From contig NC_133392.1 of the NCBI RefSeq assembly GCF_047511655.1, positions 89,025,042-89,089,041 on the forward strand: a stretch of 64,000 nucleotides of DNA. Reading direction: 5' to 3'. Source of the stretch: Castor canadensis (lineage: Eukaryota; Chordata; Mammalia; Rodentia; Castoridae). This document shows, in pieces, positions 10,680 to 21,118 of this stretch. Position 1 is the stretch's first letter. Every line of letters begins with the position of its first letter. Both the position numbers and the translations under genes were made by a program. The notes beneath the pieces were generated by a model. It was not told the DNA's origin, did not search any database, and saw only the letters and a program-made list of their open reading frames with translations.

Positions 10680-11679
10680 AGACACCCCCAAAAAGGAGAA
10701 CTATAGGCCAATCTCCTTAATGAACATTGATGCAAAAATCCTCAACAAAATAATGGCAAACCGAATTCAACAACACATCAAAAAGATCATTCACCACGAC
10801 CATGTAGGCTTCATCCCAGGGATGCAGGGGTGGTTCAACATACGAAAATCAATAAACGTAATAAACCACATTAACAGAAGCAAAGACAAAAACCACTTGA
10901 TCATCTCAATAGACACAGAAAAAGCCTTTGATAAGATCCAACACCATTTCATGGTAAAAGCTCTAAGAAAACTAGGAATAGAAGGAAAGTACCTCAATAT
11001 TATAAATGCTATATATGACAAACCTACAGCCAGCATTATACTTAACGGAGAAAAACTGAAACCATTCCCTCTAAAATCAGGAACCAGACAAGGATGCCCA
11101 CTATCTCCACTCCTATTCAACATAGTACTGGAATTCCTAGCCAGAGCAATTAGGCAAGAAGAAGGAATAAAAGGAATACAAATAGGTAAAGAAACTGTCA
11201 AAATATCCCTATTTGCAGACAACATGATCCTATACCTGAAAGACCCAAAAAACTCTACTCAGAAGCTTCTAGACATCATCAATAGCTATAGCAAAGTAGC
11301 AGGATATAAAATCAACATAGAAAAATCATTAGTATTTCTATACACTACCAATGAGCAAACTGATAAAGAATGTATGAAAACAATTCCATTTACAATAGCC
11401 ACAAAAAAAATCAAATACCTAGGTGTAAACCTAACAAAAGATGTGAATGACCGCTACAAGGAAAACTGTACACTTCTGAAGAAAGAGATTGAGGAAGTCT
11501 ATAGAAAGTGGAGAGATCTCCCATGCTCATGGATTGGTAGAATCAACATAGTAAAAATGTCGATACTCCCCAAAGTAATCTACATGTTTAATGCAATTCC
11601 CATCAAAATTCCAAGGACATTCATTAAAGAGATTGAAAAATCTACTGTGAAATTTATATGGAAACACAAGAGGCCATGA
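10680..11679 (+). pseudogene. L1 ORF2 reverse transcriptase, mutated
   Basis: A 319-residue open frame (start codon at 10720, though the reading frame is open from about 10680) covers the reverse-transcriptase core. It shows '[19 protein letters not shown]' at the entry, motif A '[11 protein letters not shown]' with its Asp, and motif B '[19 protein letters not shown]'. Motif C reads FADN instead of FADD (codons at about 11212-11223), so one of the two metal-binding Asp residues is lost and the enzyme should be inactive. The frame ends at a stop after 'WKHKRP'. Its good preservation apart from these lesions suggests a fairly recent insertion. Confidence 0.9.
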
Positions 11680-12942
11680 ATACCCAAGGCAATACTCAGT
11701 CAAAAGAACAATGCAGGAGGTATCACAATACCTGACTTCAAACTATAATACAAAGCAATAACAATAAAAACAGCATGGTACTGGCACAAAAACAGACATG
11801 AAGACCAGTGTAACAAAATAGAGGACCCAGATATGAAGCCAAACAACTATAACCAACTTGTCTTTGACAAAGGAGCTAAAAATATACGATGGAGAAATAG
11901 CAGCCTCTTCAACAAAAACTGCTGGGAAAACTGGTTAGCAGTTTGCAAAAAACTGAAACTAGATCCATGTATATCACCCTATACCAAGATTAACTCAAAA
12001 TGGATCAAGGATCTTAATATCAGACCCCAAACTCTTAAGTTGATACAGGAAAGAGTAGGAAGTACTCTGGAGTTAGTAGGTATAGGCAAGAACTTTCTCA
12101 ATGGAATCCCAGCAGCACAGCAACTAAGAGATAGCATAGATAAATGGGAACTCATAAAACTAAAAAGCTTCTGTTCATCAAAAGAAATGATCTCTAAACT
12201 GAAGAGAACACCCACAGAGTGGGAGAAAATAGTTGCCAGCTACACATCAGACAAAGGACTGATAATCAGAATATATAGGGAACTTAAAAAACTAAATTTT
12301 CCCAAAACTAATGAACCAATAAAGATATGGGCAAGTGAACTAAACAGAACTTTCTCAAAAGAAGAAATTCAAATGGCCAGGAAACACATGAAAAAATGCT
12401 CACCATCTCTAGCAATAAAGGAAATGCAAATTAAAACCATGCGAAGATTCCACCTCACCCCTGTTAGAATAGCCATCATTAGCAACACCACCACCAACAG
12501 GTGTTGGCGAGGATGCGGGGAAAAAGGAACCCTCTTACACTGTTGGTGGGAATGTAGACTAGTACAACCACTCTGGAAAAAAATTTGGAGGCTACTTAAA
12601 AAGCTAGACATTGATCTACCATTTGATCCAGCAATACCACTCTTGGGGATATACCCAAAAGACTGTGACACAGGTTACTTCAGAGGCACCTGCACACCCA
12701 TGTTTATTGCAGCACTATTCACAATAGCCAAGTTATGGAAACAGCCAAGATGCCCCACCACTGATGAATGGATTAAGAAAATGTGGTATTTATACACAAT
12801 GGAATTTTATGCAGTCATGAAGAAGAACGAAATGTTGTCATTCCCTGGTAAATGGATGGAATTGGAGAACATCATTCTGAGTGAGGTTAGCCTGGCCCAA
12901 AAGACCAAAAATCGTATGTTCTCCATCATATGTGGACTTTAG
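11680..12942 (+). pseudogene. L1 ORF2 C-terminal region
   Basis: After stops between 11680 and 11830 the frame is open from 11833 to 12942 (369 residues). It covers the thumb and C-terminal part, with '[14 protein letters not shown]', the Cys-rich '[18 protein letters not shown]' near 12505, and the conserved '[13 protein letters not shown]'. The Cys-rich segment is the nucleic-acid-binding motif of L1 ORF2p. This is the best preserved C terminus of the L1 copies here and serves as a reference for the copies near 8.4 kb and 32.4 kb. Confidence 0.88.
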
Positions 12943-13315
12943 ATCAAGGGCAAACACAACAAGGGGATTGGACTTTGAGCACATGATAAAAGCGAGAGCA
13001 TACAAGGGAGGTATGAGGATAGGTAAGACACCCAAAAAAGAAGATAGCATTTGTTGCCCTCAATGCAGAGAAACTAATGCAGAAACTTTAAGGCAACAGA
13101 GGCCAATAGGAGAAGGGGATCAAGAACTAGAGAAAAGGCCACTTTGAGAAAAATTAATTTAGAAAGTTACACTTATGTACAGGAAAGCAATGAGAGGAAT
13201 CTCACACTATAGCTATCCTTATCTCAAACAGCAAAAACCCTTGTTCTTTCCTAGTGTGGCTTATACTCTCTCTACAACAAAATTAGAAATAAGGGCAAAA
13301 TAGTTTCTGCTGGGT

Positions 13316-13387
13316 ATTGAGGGGGTGGGGGGGGAGAAAGAGGGGGTGGGGTGGTTGTTAAGGGAGGGCATGGGGGCAGGGGGGTGA
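13316..13387 (+). repeat. G-rich tract of L1 3'UTR
   Basis: Repeated runs of three to eight G, at the same place in the element as the tract at 9212-9276. Confidence 0.8.
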
Positions 13388-13429
13388 AATGACCCAAGCC
13401 TTGTATGTACATAAGAGTAAAAAAAAACA

Positions 13430-14290
13430 AACACTTTTGCTGATAAATTTTCTGAAAATCTTTGGGGAACTCCCTTGTATTTGGTAAGAGGATTGGATCT
13501 CTTGTATTCTCTTGATGCTTCATGATTCTCTCTTTGTCTCTGGCTTTTGACAGTTTGATTATAATGTGTCTTTATGTGAGTCTGCTTGGGTTTGTCTTAG
13601 TTGAAATACTTTGAGCTTTTTAACATGCATCTCCATTTCCTTCCTTAGATTTTTGGTGGTTGTTTCTTCAAATGTACTCTCTGCTCCTTTCTCTTCTTCT
13701 GAGATGCTCATCACGTACATACTGAGTATACGTAATGGTGTTGCGTAAGTTGTTTAGCTGCTGCTTCTTCTTGTTCCTGTTCCTGTTCCTCCTGCTCCTT
13801 CTTCTTCATCTTCTGACTTGATAAATTTAAATTATGTGCCTGAACTGACTGATTCTTGTGCTTGAATAAGTCTTCCGTTGATCCTTTCCAAGGAATTTTC
13901 AATTTAGTTACCATATTCTCTTAGCCTTGGAATTTCTTTTTTTTTTCTTTCTTTCTGTTTTTGGTGGTACCAGCATTTGAACTCAGGGCCTCACACTTGC
14001 TAAGTAGGTGCTCTACCACTTGAGTCACTCACCAGCCCTTTTTCGGTAGTGGGCATTTTCAAGGTAGGGTCTAGTGAACTATTTGCCTGGGCTGGCCTAG
14101 AGCTTCATTCTTCCTGTTCTCTGCCTCCTGGGTAGCTAGGATTACAGGTGTGAGCTATCAGCACCTGGCTTCTGCTTTGGAATTTCTGCTTGGTAGTTTG
14201 TGTCACTTTTATCTCTTTGTTGATACTTTAATTTTGTTTATGTGTAGTTCTCCTGATTTCATTTAGTTATCTATCTGTGTTCTCTTATAG
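13430..14290 (-). mobile_element. Old L1M 5'-side fragment, antisense
   Basis: Plus-strand text such as 'acagtttgattataatgtgt', 'gaactgactgattcttgtgc' and 'ttctcctgatttcatttagt' matches the antisense of the ORF1-proximal region of old mammalian L1M elements as I remember it. It continues at about 15906 after an interruption. A SINE at 13938-14171 is inserted in it. Confidence 0.55.
13938..14171 (-). mobile_element. Composite SINE with target duplication
   Basis: Two-part SINE, reversed, with T-rich tail at the left. The flanks 'cttggaatttct' (about 13926) and 'ctttggaatttct' (about 14174) are the target-site duplication. Confidence 0.85.
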
Positions 14291-14296
14291 TGTATT

Positions 14297-14362
14297 TTTT
14301 AAAATTTTATTTCTTTTATTCATATGTGCATATAATGTTTGGGTCATTTCTCTCCCCTTCTT
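14297..14362 (-). mobile_element. Tiny L1 3' tip insertion
   Basis: About 65 bases holding only the L1 3' end ('attcatatgtgcatataatg', then 'ttgggtcatttctct') with its T-rich tail at the left. 'cttatagtgtatt' (from about 14286) and 'cttacagtgtatt' (from about 14363) flank it, 12 of 13 matching, which marks a severely 5'-truncated insertion. Confidence 0.7.
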
Positions 14363-14370
14363 ACAGTGTA

Positions 14371-15465
14371 TTGACTGTCTCTCTTTTCCCAAAGTTTTAT
14401 TTGTGCATATTCAATTGAAAAAGGTAAATTTCCAGGTTATTTGGTGGCCATTTTCATCATATAAAAGTGTAGAAGACTATTCACAAATAAAACACATTAG
14501 CTCAAAATGGAAAAAATAGTAATGACAACAATAAAACAGTTTAAAGTAGTATATATTGTGACAACTCTACTTATGAACATGAATTACTGCAAAAATAAAT
14601 ACTGTGTCCTTTTATAAAAGCAGCAATGTCATGTCATAAACTTACTTTTTATATTTCAGCAAAGTTTGAAATAAAATCCAAATGAACTGGAGCTTATACT
14701 AGCTGTGAGTGAGTAAAAGCTTCTATTTCCTCAATTACTGTTGGGCAGTACTCCTTTTGTTTTGACTTCGATGTGCAGCAGGTTCAACAAGTGCTTAGTT
14801 GGAGACTGTAACCAGTTAAGTGATAAGTTATGAATTTTTTTCCTGCTTTCAAACACTTATGATGAATCTGTAATAGTAGCCACTGCCTTTTTTTTAGGCC
14901 CCATTACTTATGATGGTTCCTGTTGAAAAAAATCTGCAATGTAGTCCTTAGAAACTTATAACACATGGCAGTTGAATTTCAGGATCATAGCTGGCATGAA
15001 GCCTATTGTACTTTGTAAATTCTGGCAAACAAATTTCAAAAGGCATATTAAAACTGTCAAAACATTAACAACCTTCACATCTGTGAAAATTATCTGAAAA
15101 CTTAGCTTCTGCAGGCCAAACACCACCACTAAATTTAGCTTTTTTCTTTACTTGTTACTCTAGAACAAATAATTTTTCCTGAGGACCAAATGGTAGCTGT
15201 AATTCTAGGTTTAGGTTTTTAAAGCTTCATTAATACTTTTCCAACATCATGCATGTAATTTATATTTACTCCCTCTAAAGCAATCTTTCTTTGCTCAAAT
15301 GGCATCTTATTTAAGAACACAGACTACATTTATGATTATAATGTCCAATGAAGCATCACTGTTTGCATCCACTAACATTGTTTAAAACTTAGCTTGTGCA
15401 CATGAAGATCACATCAGTAAACAATAACAGTTACAGTCATACAAAGTTATTCTTTCTTGAACTAT
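14371..15465 (-). other. Unidentified block, possible mRNA retrocopy
   Basis: This AT-rich block interrupts the antisense L1M. On the minus strand it reads like mRNA 3'UTR, with several AATAAA hexamers, the last one followed by 'actttgggaaaag' at the left end. It has no coding frame that I recognise. A processed retrocopy of an mRNA 3' region is one reading; a lineage-specific repeat is another. I did not find a long poly(A) tail or a convincing outer target duplication. Confidence 0.3.
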
Positions 15466-15656
15466 TGATCTTTTTTTTTGAGGTACTGGGGTTTGAACTT
15501 AGGGTCTACACCTTGAGCCACTCCACCAGCCTTTTTTTGGTGATGGATTGTTTTGAGATAGGTCTCACAAACTATTTGCCTGTGCTGGCTTCAAACCGTA
15601 ATCCTCCTGATCTCTGCCTCCTGAGCAGCTAGGATTATAGGTGTGAGCCACTGGTG
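15466..15656 (-). mobile_element. Composite SINE
   Basis: Reversed two-part SINE: T run, tRNA-like unit with part of its middle missing, then the 7SL-like unit ('ctcctgatctctgcctcctg'). Confidence 0.85.
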
Positions 15657-15659
15657 CCC

Positions 15660-15905
15660 TTCAAACTGTTGAATTCTTAAATTATTGGAGCAGAGCCAAT
15701 AATTTGTGGGATGGCCACAAAGGATGTGGTGGCTGCACTGCTGCTGATTGCCTTGGATGCAAAGAAGCTGGAGGACAAGGATGAAGACAAAGTGAGTGTA
15801 CTTCCCAGTCTCTGTGGATCCTGTGCTAGAAGTCACTGAGACTTGGGCTCCATCTTTTGAGCTTTGTTTTTCCAGGTACAGACCAACTGCCACTTCCCTG
15901 CAACA
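15660..15905. other. Unassigned sequence beside the retrocopy-like block
   Basis: GC-richer than its surroundings. A short plus frame starts 'MATKDVVAALLLIALDAKKL' near 15711 and a minus frame (15591-15923) is open, but neither resembles a family I know and the minus frame runs into the SINE. It may belong to the same insertion as 14371-15465. Confidence 0.3.
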
Positions 15906-16440
15906 ATGACAACTGAGTTTCAAGATGATTGTTTTGAATTATTTGTCAGGTAACTCACAGACCTCCATTTCTTTGAGGTTAGTTTCTGTAGTTTTAGTTT
16001 GTCCTTTTGTTTGTGCCATGTTTCCTTTTTTCTTTTTGTGCTTCCTTATTGTCTTAGTAGTAGTAGTAGTTATTGAAAACATAGCTTCCTCTCAGTCTTT
16101 ATGGACTAGTTTCATACAGTATAAGACTTTTAATAGTCAGCCTGGCTAGAGATTCTAAGGCTTCTCAAACCTTTCATGGGGACTCATCTTTATGGACTTG
16201 TGCAAGTAATTTCCCAATTAGAGAGCTCTTTTCTTTCTTGCTGCCTTTGATATCTTTCTTCAGTACCACTATAACAAGCTTTGACAGGACAACAGTATGT
16301 TGTTTTTAAGTCAACGTCTCCACTGGGGAATGAAATTGGGCCTTCTTATTTCACAGTTTTACTGATGTCATTTCATCACCTAGGCAGTCTTTTTGCCAAT
16401 GGAAATAATAATAAAAACATCCAGGAAAATCTGAAGACAA
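15906..16440 (-). mobile_element. Old L1M, antisense, continuation
   Basis: 'ttgaattatttgtcaggtaa' and 'cagacctccatttctttgag' continue the antisense L1M text that stops near 14290, so the block between them is an insertion into, or a rearrangement of, that element. The right end is uncertain. Confidence 0.5.
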
Positions 16441-16470
16441 TAACCACAAATACTTCAAAACTATCAATGT

Positions 16471-16560
16471 CAGGCTAGGAGCATGGTTCAAGTGTTAGAA
16501 TTTCTGCCTAGCAGGTATGAGGCCCTGACTTCAAACCCCAGTAATAGCAAGTAAATAAAC
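16471..16560 (+). mobile_element. tRNA-like SINE
   Basis: Diverged A box 'tggttcaagtgttag' and B box 'gacttcaaacccc', followed by an A-rich tail. Confidence 0.75.
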
Positions 16561-16612
16561 AAAATTATGTATATATATACAAATACATATATGTTTGTAT
16601 ATATTATATCAA
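16561..16612. repeat. AT-rich simple repeat
   Basis: Interrupted TA/TATG repeats, adjoining the preceding SINE tail. Confidence 0.8.
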
Positions 16613-16738
16613 TGTCATGAAAGCCTTCCTTCACAAAGCAGGGAAAGTGTTTTACATTAATGAAGATAAAGGAGATATAATAGTTAGCACCATGCCAGAA
16701 GTTTGTTTAGATCATGAATTGTTAAAAAAGTCATAAAA

Positions 16739-16845
16739 GCTAGATGCAATGGCACATGCCTATATTCCCAGGTTTTTGGGAGGCTGAGAAAGAATTCAAG
16801 GTCAGTCTGGGCAACTCCATCTCAAAACAAACAAACAAGCCATTA
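16739..16845 (+). mobile_element. B1-like (7SL) SINE monomer
   Basis: 'ggcacatgcctatattccca', 'gggaggctgag' and 'ctgggcaactccatctcaaaa' show a free 7SL-type monomer close to B1, unlike the composite units elsewhere. Confidence 0.75.
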
Positions 16846-16982
16846 AAGTCATTTGGGTACAGTGAGGAAATTTGGATATGTATTGCTTATCAAATGACAT
16901 TTTTAAGTCAATAGTAACTCTCTTAGTTGTGGCAATGGTACCGTGAATACATAGAAGGACTATCCTTGCTTTTATGAAATCT

Positions 16983-17028
16983 ATGCTGAGGAGGTTTGGC
17001 TCAAGTACTAGAGCACCTGCCTAGGAAA
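16983..17028 (+). mobile_element. tRNA-like SINE fragment
   Basis: Only the A-box half is present ('ttggctcaagtactagagca'); the B-box half is lost. Confidence 0.6.
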
Positions 17029-17204
17029 TCTGTGCTAAAATATTTATGGGGAAATGTCATCATGTCTCACACACACAATATGAGCAATTACATGGCAATA
17101 TGTTAACAGTTGGTAAATCTATATGAAGGTAATAAAGGCATCCCTTAAGCTTTGCATATTTAATTTTTAAAATAAAAGTTAGGAAGAAAAATCCTATGAA
17201 ACAT

Positions 17205-17465
17205 TATGCTTACATTCTAATTTTACAGTTGAGAAAAGTGAGATTCAGACTGATTAATTAGCTTACTCTAGGTTACATGATAGGGAAGATGGGAATTCAA
17301 CCTGTGTAGAGTCATGCAGCTTTTGTGTTTTGTACATGCACAAAACTTAAGTTTCTAATTATTATTGCTCTTTTTTACAGAGAAGAAATCTGAGGCCCAG
17401 ATAGGAGGTGGAGTGACACGGTCATGGGGTGTAAGAGGTTCAGGTAGAGTTTGGTGTTCTTATCT
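17205..17465 (+). repeat. Two MIR fragments
   Basis: About 17205-17335 and 17360-17465 each show the MIR core pattern 'ttttacag-(a/t)ga-gaaa-tgag' followed by diverged 'cacagctag'-type sequence. Age and boundaries are approximate. Confidence 0.55.
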
Positions 17466-17507
17466 TCTTTTCAGTATGTGTTGAAGGGAGAGAGGATGGT
17501 GAGGGGA

Positions 17508-17508
<1 letters not shown>

Positions 17509-17535
<27 letters not shown>
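17509..17535. repeat. (GA)n microsatellite
   Basis: About 13 perfect GA units. Confidence 0.95.
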
Positions 17536-17539
<4 letters not shown>

Positions 17540-17726
17540 AATTAGATTTATAACCTTAAGTTTTTGATAAACTCTTACCCTTTACCCTGACAAGCTTAAA
17601 AAGATCTAGAAATAGGGTCAGCCATGAGATGTGGCAACTGTGGGCTTGGTTTACAGTCTGATGGGTCCTGCATGCTGTTCACTCAGCTTGCTCTCCTCCC
17701 TGCACAGCCCCCAAACCCTTCAACAC

Positions 17727-17749
17727 TCTCTCTCTCTCACACACACATA

Positions 17750-17788
<39 letters not shown>
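17727..17788. repeat. (CT)n/(CA)n microsatellite
   Basis: A CT run followed by about 20 CA units with one interruption. The His/Thr frame here is a product of the repeat. Confidence 0.95.
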
Positions 17789-17790
<2 letters not shown>

Positions 17791-17840
17791 AGTCCTCACA
17801 GGCCTTATTCCTACGTATCCTTCAAACCTCAGATGAAATT

Positions 17841-17920
17841 CCTGCCTAGCAAGCAAAAGGCCCTGAGTTCAATCCTCCAGTACCACCAAACAAAGAAACA
17901 AACACACACACACAATAAAA
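17841..17920 (+). mobile_element. tRNA-like SINE, 5'-truncated
   Basis: Starts inside the unit ('cctgcctagcaagcaaaagg'), keeps the B box, and has a tail mixed with CA repeats. Confidence 0.7.
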
Positions 17921-17989
17921 TCCATTTCAGGAAACTTTTGTTAACCCTTACCTGCCCCCTGCCTCATTCTCATCCCCATAAAGCTCCCT

Positions 17990-18170
17990 GTAATCATGGC
18001 TAATATTTTTTGGGCACTAATTGTGAGCATTTAACACATATCAAACTCAGTCCTCAAAATCTATGAGATTATAGTAATATTATCACCCCATTTTATGATG
18101 AAGAAATTAAGGCATAGAAATTACACACAGCTAGTACAGATTCAAATACAGGCATCTGGTTTGGAGCCTA
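17990..18170 (+). repeat. MIR element
   Basis: Nearly complete MIR: 'gggcactaattgtgagc' at the 5' side, then 'ccccattttatgatgaagaa', 'cacacagctag' and 'tggagcc' at the 3' side. Confidence 0.7.
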
Positions 18171-18172
18171 AA

Positions 18173-18267
18173 CTTTTTTTTTTTTTTTTTAGTATTGGGT
18201 TTTGAACTCTGGGTCTTGCACTTGCTAAGCATGAGCTCTACCACTTAAGCCATGCCCCCAACCCTGG
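18173..18267 (-). mobile_element. tRNA-like SINE
   Basis: Long T tail at left, then reversed B and A boxes ('ttgaactctgggtc', 'ctaccacttaagcc'). Confidence 0.8.
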
Positions 18268-18269
18268 AG

Positions 18270-19985
18270 CATACACTTTTAACCATTGCATGTAATTGAT
18301 CTTCATTGCACATGTAACACTTATATTTGTTTATTCTGTGCCATCCCTGTTGATTTGAAAACTCCGTAGCTTGTTCACCAGCATCTCCTGGTTCTTAGCC
18401 TAGGGCTTGGTTATACCGGCAAATAATTGTTGAATAAGTAGTAATACAGGTAGTGTGATGGGAAGAGCAAAGCGACTGCAATCAGACCAGAATTAGTTAC
18501 TTGGCTACTTACCAAATAGGTGATTTTCAATTGACTTTGAAGGACAGCAGTTTGGTATCTGAAAAATTGGCGATAAATTATTGTGGAACTTATTGCAACC
18601 ACGTGGGACGCTTTGTTATACACCATACTCCTGTATAAAGGTCACTTATGGTGGTTTCTTATACCTTATGGGTAACCAAAGCAAGATTCTTCTTACTTTC
18701 AGAAGAGAAACAAGGTAGAGGCTGTGACCAGAAAACTGTCACTCCCTGCCTACGTTGACTAGGCCCCCAGGATAGACTTGAAATTCTAAGTTGGCCGTGA
18801 GAACCTTGGCTGCCTGAGAGGCCTGGCAGGGGAGTTGCCTGAAGTGCCCACCTCTGCTCTGCTCTTTGTGAGCTCTGTTTGGGGTGTGAGACTTGGTGTG
18901 TCCACGTGGAGCTGGTACGCTGAACCCAGGGAAGCAGTGCACAAGAAAGTAGGGGAATGGAATTGGAGAGTGGGAATGAGAGAAGTGGGATATCCCGGCC
19001 CCACTTATCCATCTGTATAGCCGTGTATTGCCAGGGGAGGGCTAAGAGGGACAGACTGAGGTCTCTGCCTTGTGGAGGGTGTTGTTTTCCCCACAACCCC
19101 TGCTCTAAGTCACTGCTTCCTGTTCTAGCCAGGGGTAAAGCCCACAAGCAAGTCACCATGAGAAGTGTTGTGATTGGTCCTGTCTGAGAAAGGTTGGGAA
19201 AAATAAGTAAAGAAATCCTAGAGAAACTTAGTTTTGATCTTATAAAGCCTAAAAGTAAGGCTAGTTCTTAAAAACATTTGTCTATGGCTACACAGACATT
19301 TGTACATACATAGACATAGAATATGTCTTATGCTTTGCACCATTCTAGAATGATTATTAAGCAGATGTTTTATGAAAACAGAGAAGAAATTATACCTTTC
19401 TGAGTCAGAATGAACACGTAAGAATAAGTGGTGTCTTTACTAAAAAGATCAGTCACGCAGTTAGAGTCCAAGGTAAGTTTCAGTCCAGTTGGTTTGGCTT
19501 TCAGAGAGTTGGACAAGACTTCCTGAAGGGCACGGAGAGAGAAATGTAGGTTGGATACATTTTGCTGCCAGTTCCTGGGCTAGATAGTAGAAATATAAAG
19601 ATAAACCATACTGTTCTTGCCCTTAAGGAGCTCTCAATTTAGTGGATTTTAACTTAAATTAATTCTAAGGTGGGAGGATTAAGGAATAGTCAAGTGGATT
19701 TCTATTTCTAGTGCAGTGCTGCTCAGCCTTAAAAAAACTAATGGCATGGAGACACAGAAGGAATGACAATCAAATTTTTAAGTGACAAAAATCTGAAAGG
19801 AGTAACGAAAAGGTAGGATGTCTGAATCAAGAAAGAAAAGTTTTTTTTGACAGAATCGATTAAGTCCGAATGGAACATTAATTTAGGCTTATGATAATTA
19901 GGCACACACTGTTAACAACTTATGACTTAGTTTACATAAAAAGAACCCAGTGTTGTTTTAGTCAATGGCAGAATCTATATGAGCC
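18270..19985. other. Intergenic, mostly single-copy
   Basis: No supported gene. A 166-residue minus frame (18659-19159) has no recognisable domain and lies in a GC-richer patch, where chance frames are longer. A weak L2-like stretch occurs near 19570-19650. Nothing else stands out. Confidence 0.6.
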
Positions 19986-19989
19986 AGCA

Positions 19990-20221
19990 CAATGTAGCTG
20001 CCTCAAACTTGAATGCAACTCGCAGGACTGATCGATGTAGTGTGTCTGGAGCAAGGAAGCGACACACCACAATTGCGGAAGTGACACACCGGTTCTGGAC
20101 CAGTCTTTATTGGACAGAAATGTGCATGGTTGTTAAGTCTTAAAAAGAATGATTTAAGGAAGGGTATGTCCATAAATTTCCTTTTCCTGCTACAAAGTTT
20201 GTCTTCCATTTTGGTAGACAG
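19990..20221 (-). mobile_element. Possible solo LTR
   Basis: On the minus strand the block begins TGTCTACC at 20221. It has an AATAAA (plus-strand 20106-20111) followed by 'gactggtcc' and a CpG-containing segment, and could end in CA near 19990. This is the layout of a retroviral LTR. No matching family or flanking duplication was confirmed. Confidence 0.3.
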
Positions 20222-20639
20222 ACTATTGAAAATTTACCGAGAATTTTTATAATCACAAAACTAGAAAAATCTTTAAGTAATGATGAAAACTTAAGTAGAG
20301 CCTGAGAGCTAAAACCCTGATGAGCTTAGTTTAGTGTTTATTTCTCTTGACCTTGTCATCACCTTCATAGGTTTCACCACTGTGTTCTTAAATTTCCTCA
20401 AAAACACAATATCCTCTTTCTTCCGCTCGGGATCTCCACCTCCCTCGCAGTTGTGGGTGTTCTCATGCGTGCATTATCAGCCTCTTTCTCTTCCTCTTCT
20501 TTTTGAGAGTTCATCTACTGCTGTAGCTCACCACTTCTTATTCTTTGGATAAACGTGGGATCTGTGGTTGCATGTTAGGTCTTTTCTTTGCGCTCCAGTG
20601 ATGTGTTCCCATTACTTAGGGAGAAGGGACACAAGATAA

Positions 20640-20750
20640 GAGAGTTCAGATTTATTTAGCAGTATTTTACCAATGTTATCTCATTTAATTACCGCAGTAA
20701 TCCTGTTCAGTTTGGGTATCAGCATTTTTTAGCTATGAACCTTGAATTCA
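20640..20750 (+). repeat. MIR fragment
   Basis: 'ttatctcatttaattaccgc' and 'aatcctgttcagtttgggta' match the middle of MIR. Confidence 0.5.
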
Positions 20751-20770
20751 CTGTAAAAGTCAGACTTTTA

Positions 20771-21114
20771 GGCTGGGTGCAGTGGCTTTTGCTTGTTATC
20801 CCACCTACTCAGGAGGCAGAGATCAGGAGGATCCAGATTCCAGGCCAATCTGGGCAAAAAGTTAGTGACATTCCATCAAATCAATAAGCCAGGCATGGTA
20901 GAAGGCACCTGTGATTCCAGCTACATGAGAGGCCATAGGAAGGAGGATCATGGTCTGAGGCTGGCCCAGACAAAAACATGAGACCTAACCTAAAAAATAA
21001 CTACCCAAAAAAGGGCTGAGGGTGTGACTCAAGTGGTAGAGTACTTTCCTAGCAAATATGAGGTCCTGAATTCAAACTCCAATACCTGAAAAAGAAAAAA
21101 AAAAAAAAAAAAAG
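20771..21114 (+). mobile_element. Three-unit composite SINE
   Basis: Three parts in order: a 7SL-like monomer starting 'gctgggtgcagtggctttt', a second 7SL-like monomer starting 'gccaggcatggtagaaggca' (about 20888), and the tRNA-like unit starting 'gggctgagggtgtgactcaa' (about 21013), then an A tail. The same three-part layout recurs at 36618-36940 (reversed) and 60265-60606. Confidence 0.85.
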
Positions 21115-21118
21115 AGGT

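Larger units (their letters stand above)
10018..13427 (+). mobile_element. LINE-1, 5'-truncated with ORF2 deletion
   Basis: Begins in the ORF1-distal region ('ccaggatactctacccagca' near 10078), then the start of ORF2 (10346), then the reverse transcriptase (from about 10680), the ORF2 C terminus (to 12942) and a 3'UTR with a G-rich tract and the tip 'gaaatgacccaagccttgta', followed by an A-rich tail. I found no clear target-site duplication. The three coding remnants are listed separately. Confidence 0.85.

Noticed and set aside
15591..15923. 110-residue minus frame
   Set aside because: It runs into a SINE and resembles no protein; kept only as part of the unidentified block.
18659..19159. 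166-residue minus frame
   Set aside because: No start context, domain or splice pattern, and several other frames overlap it in the same GC-rich patch.
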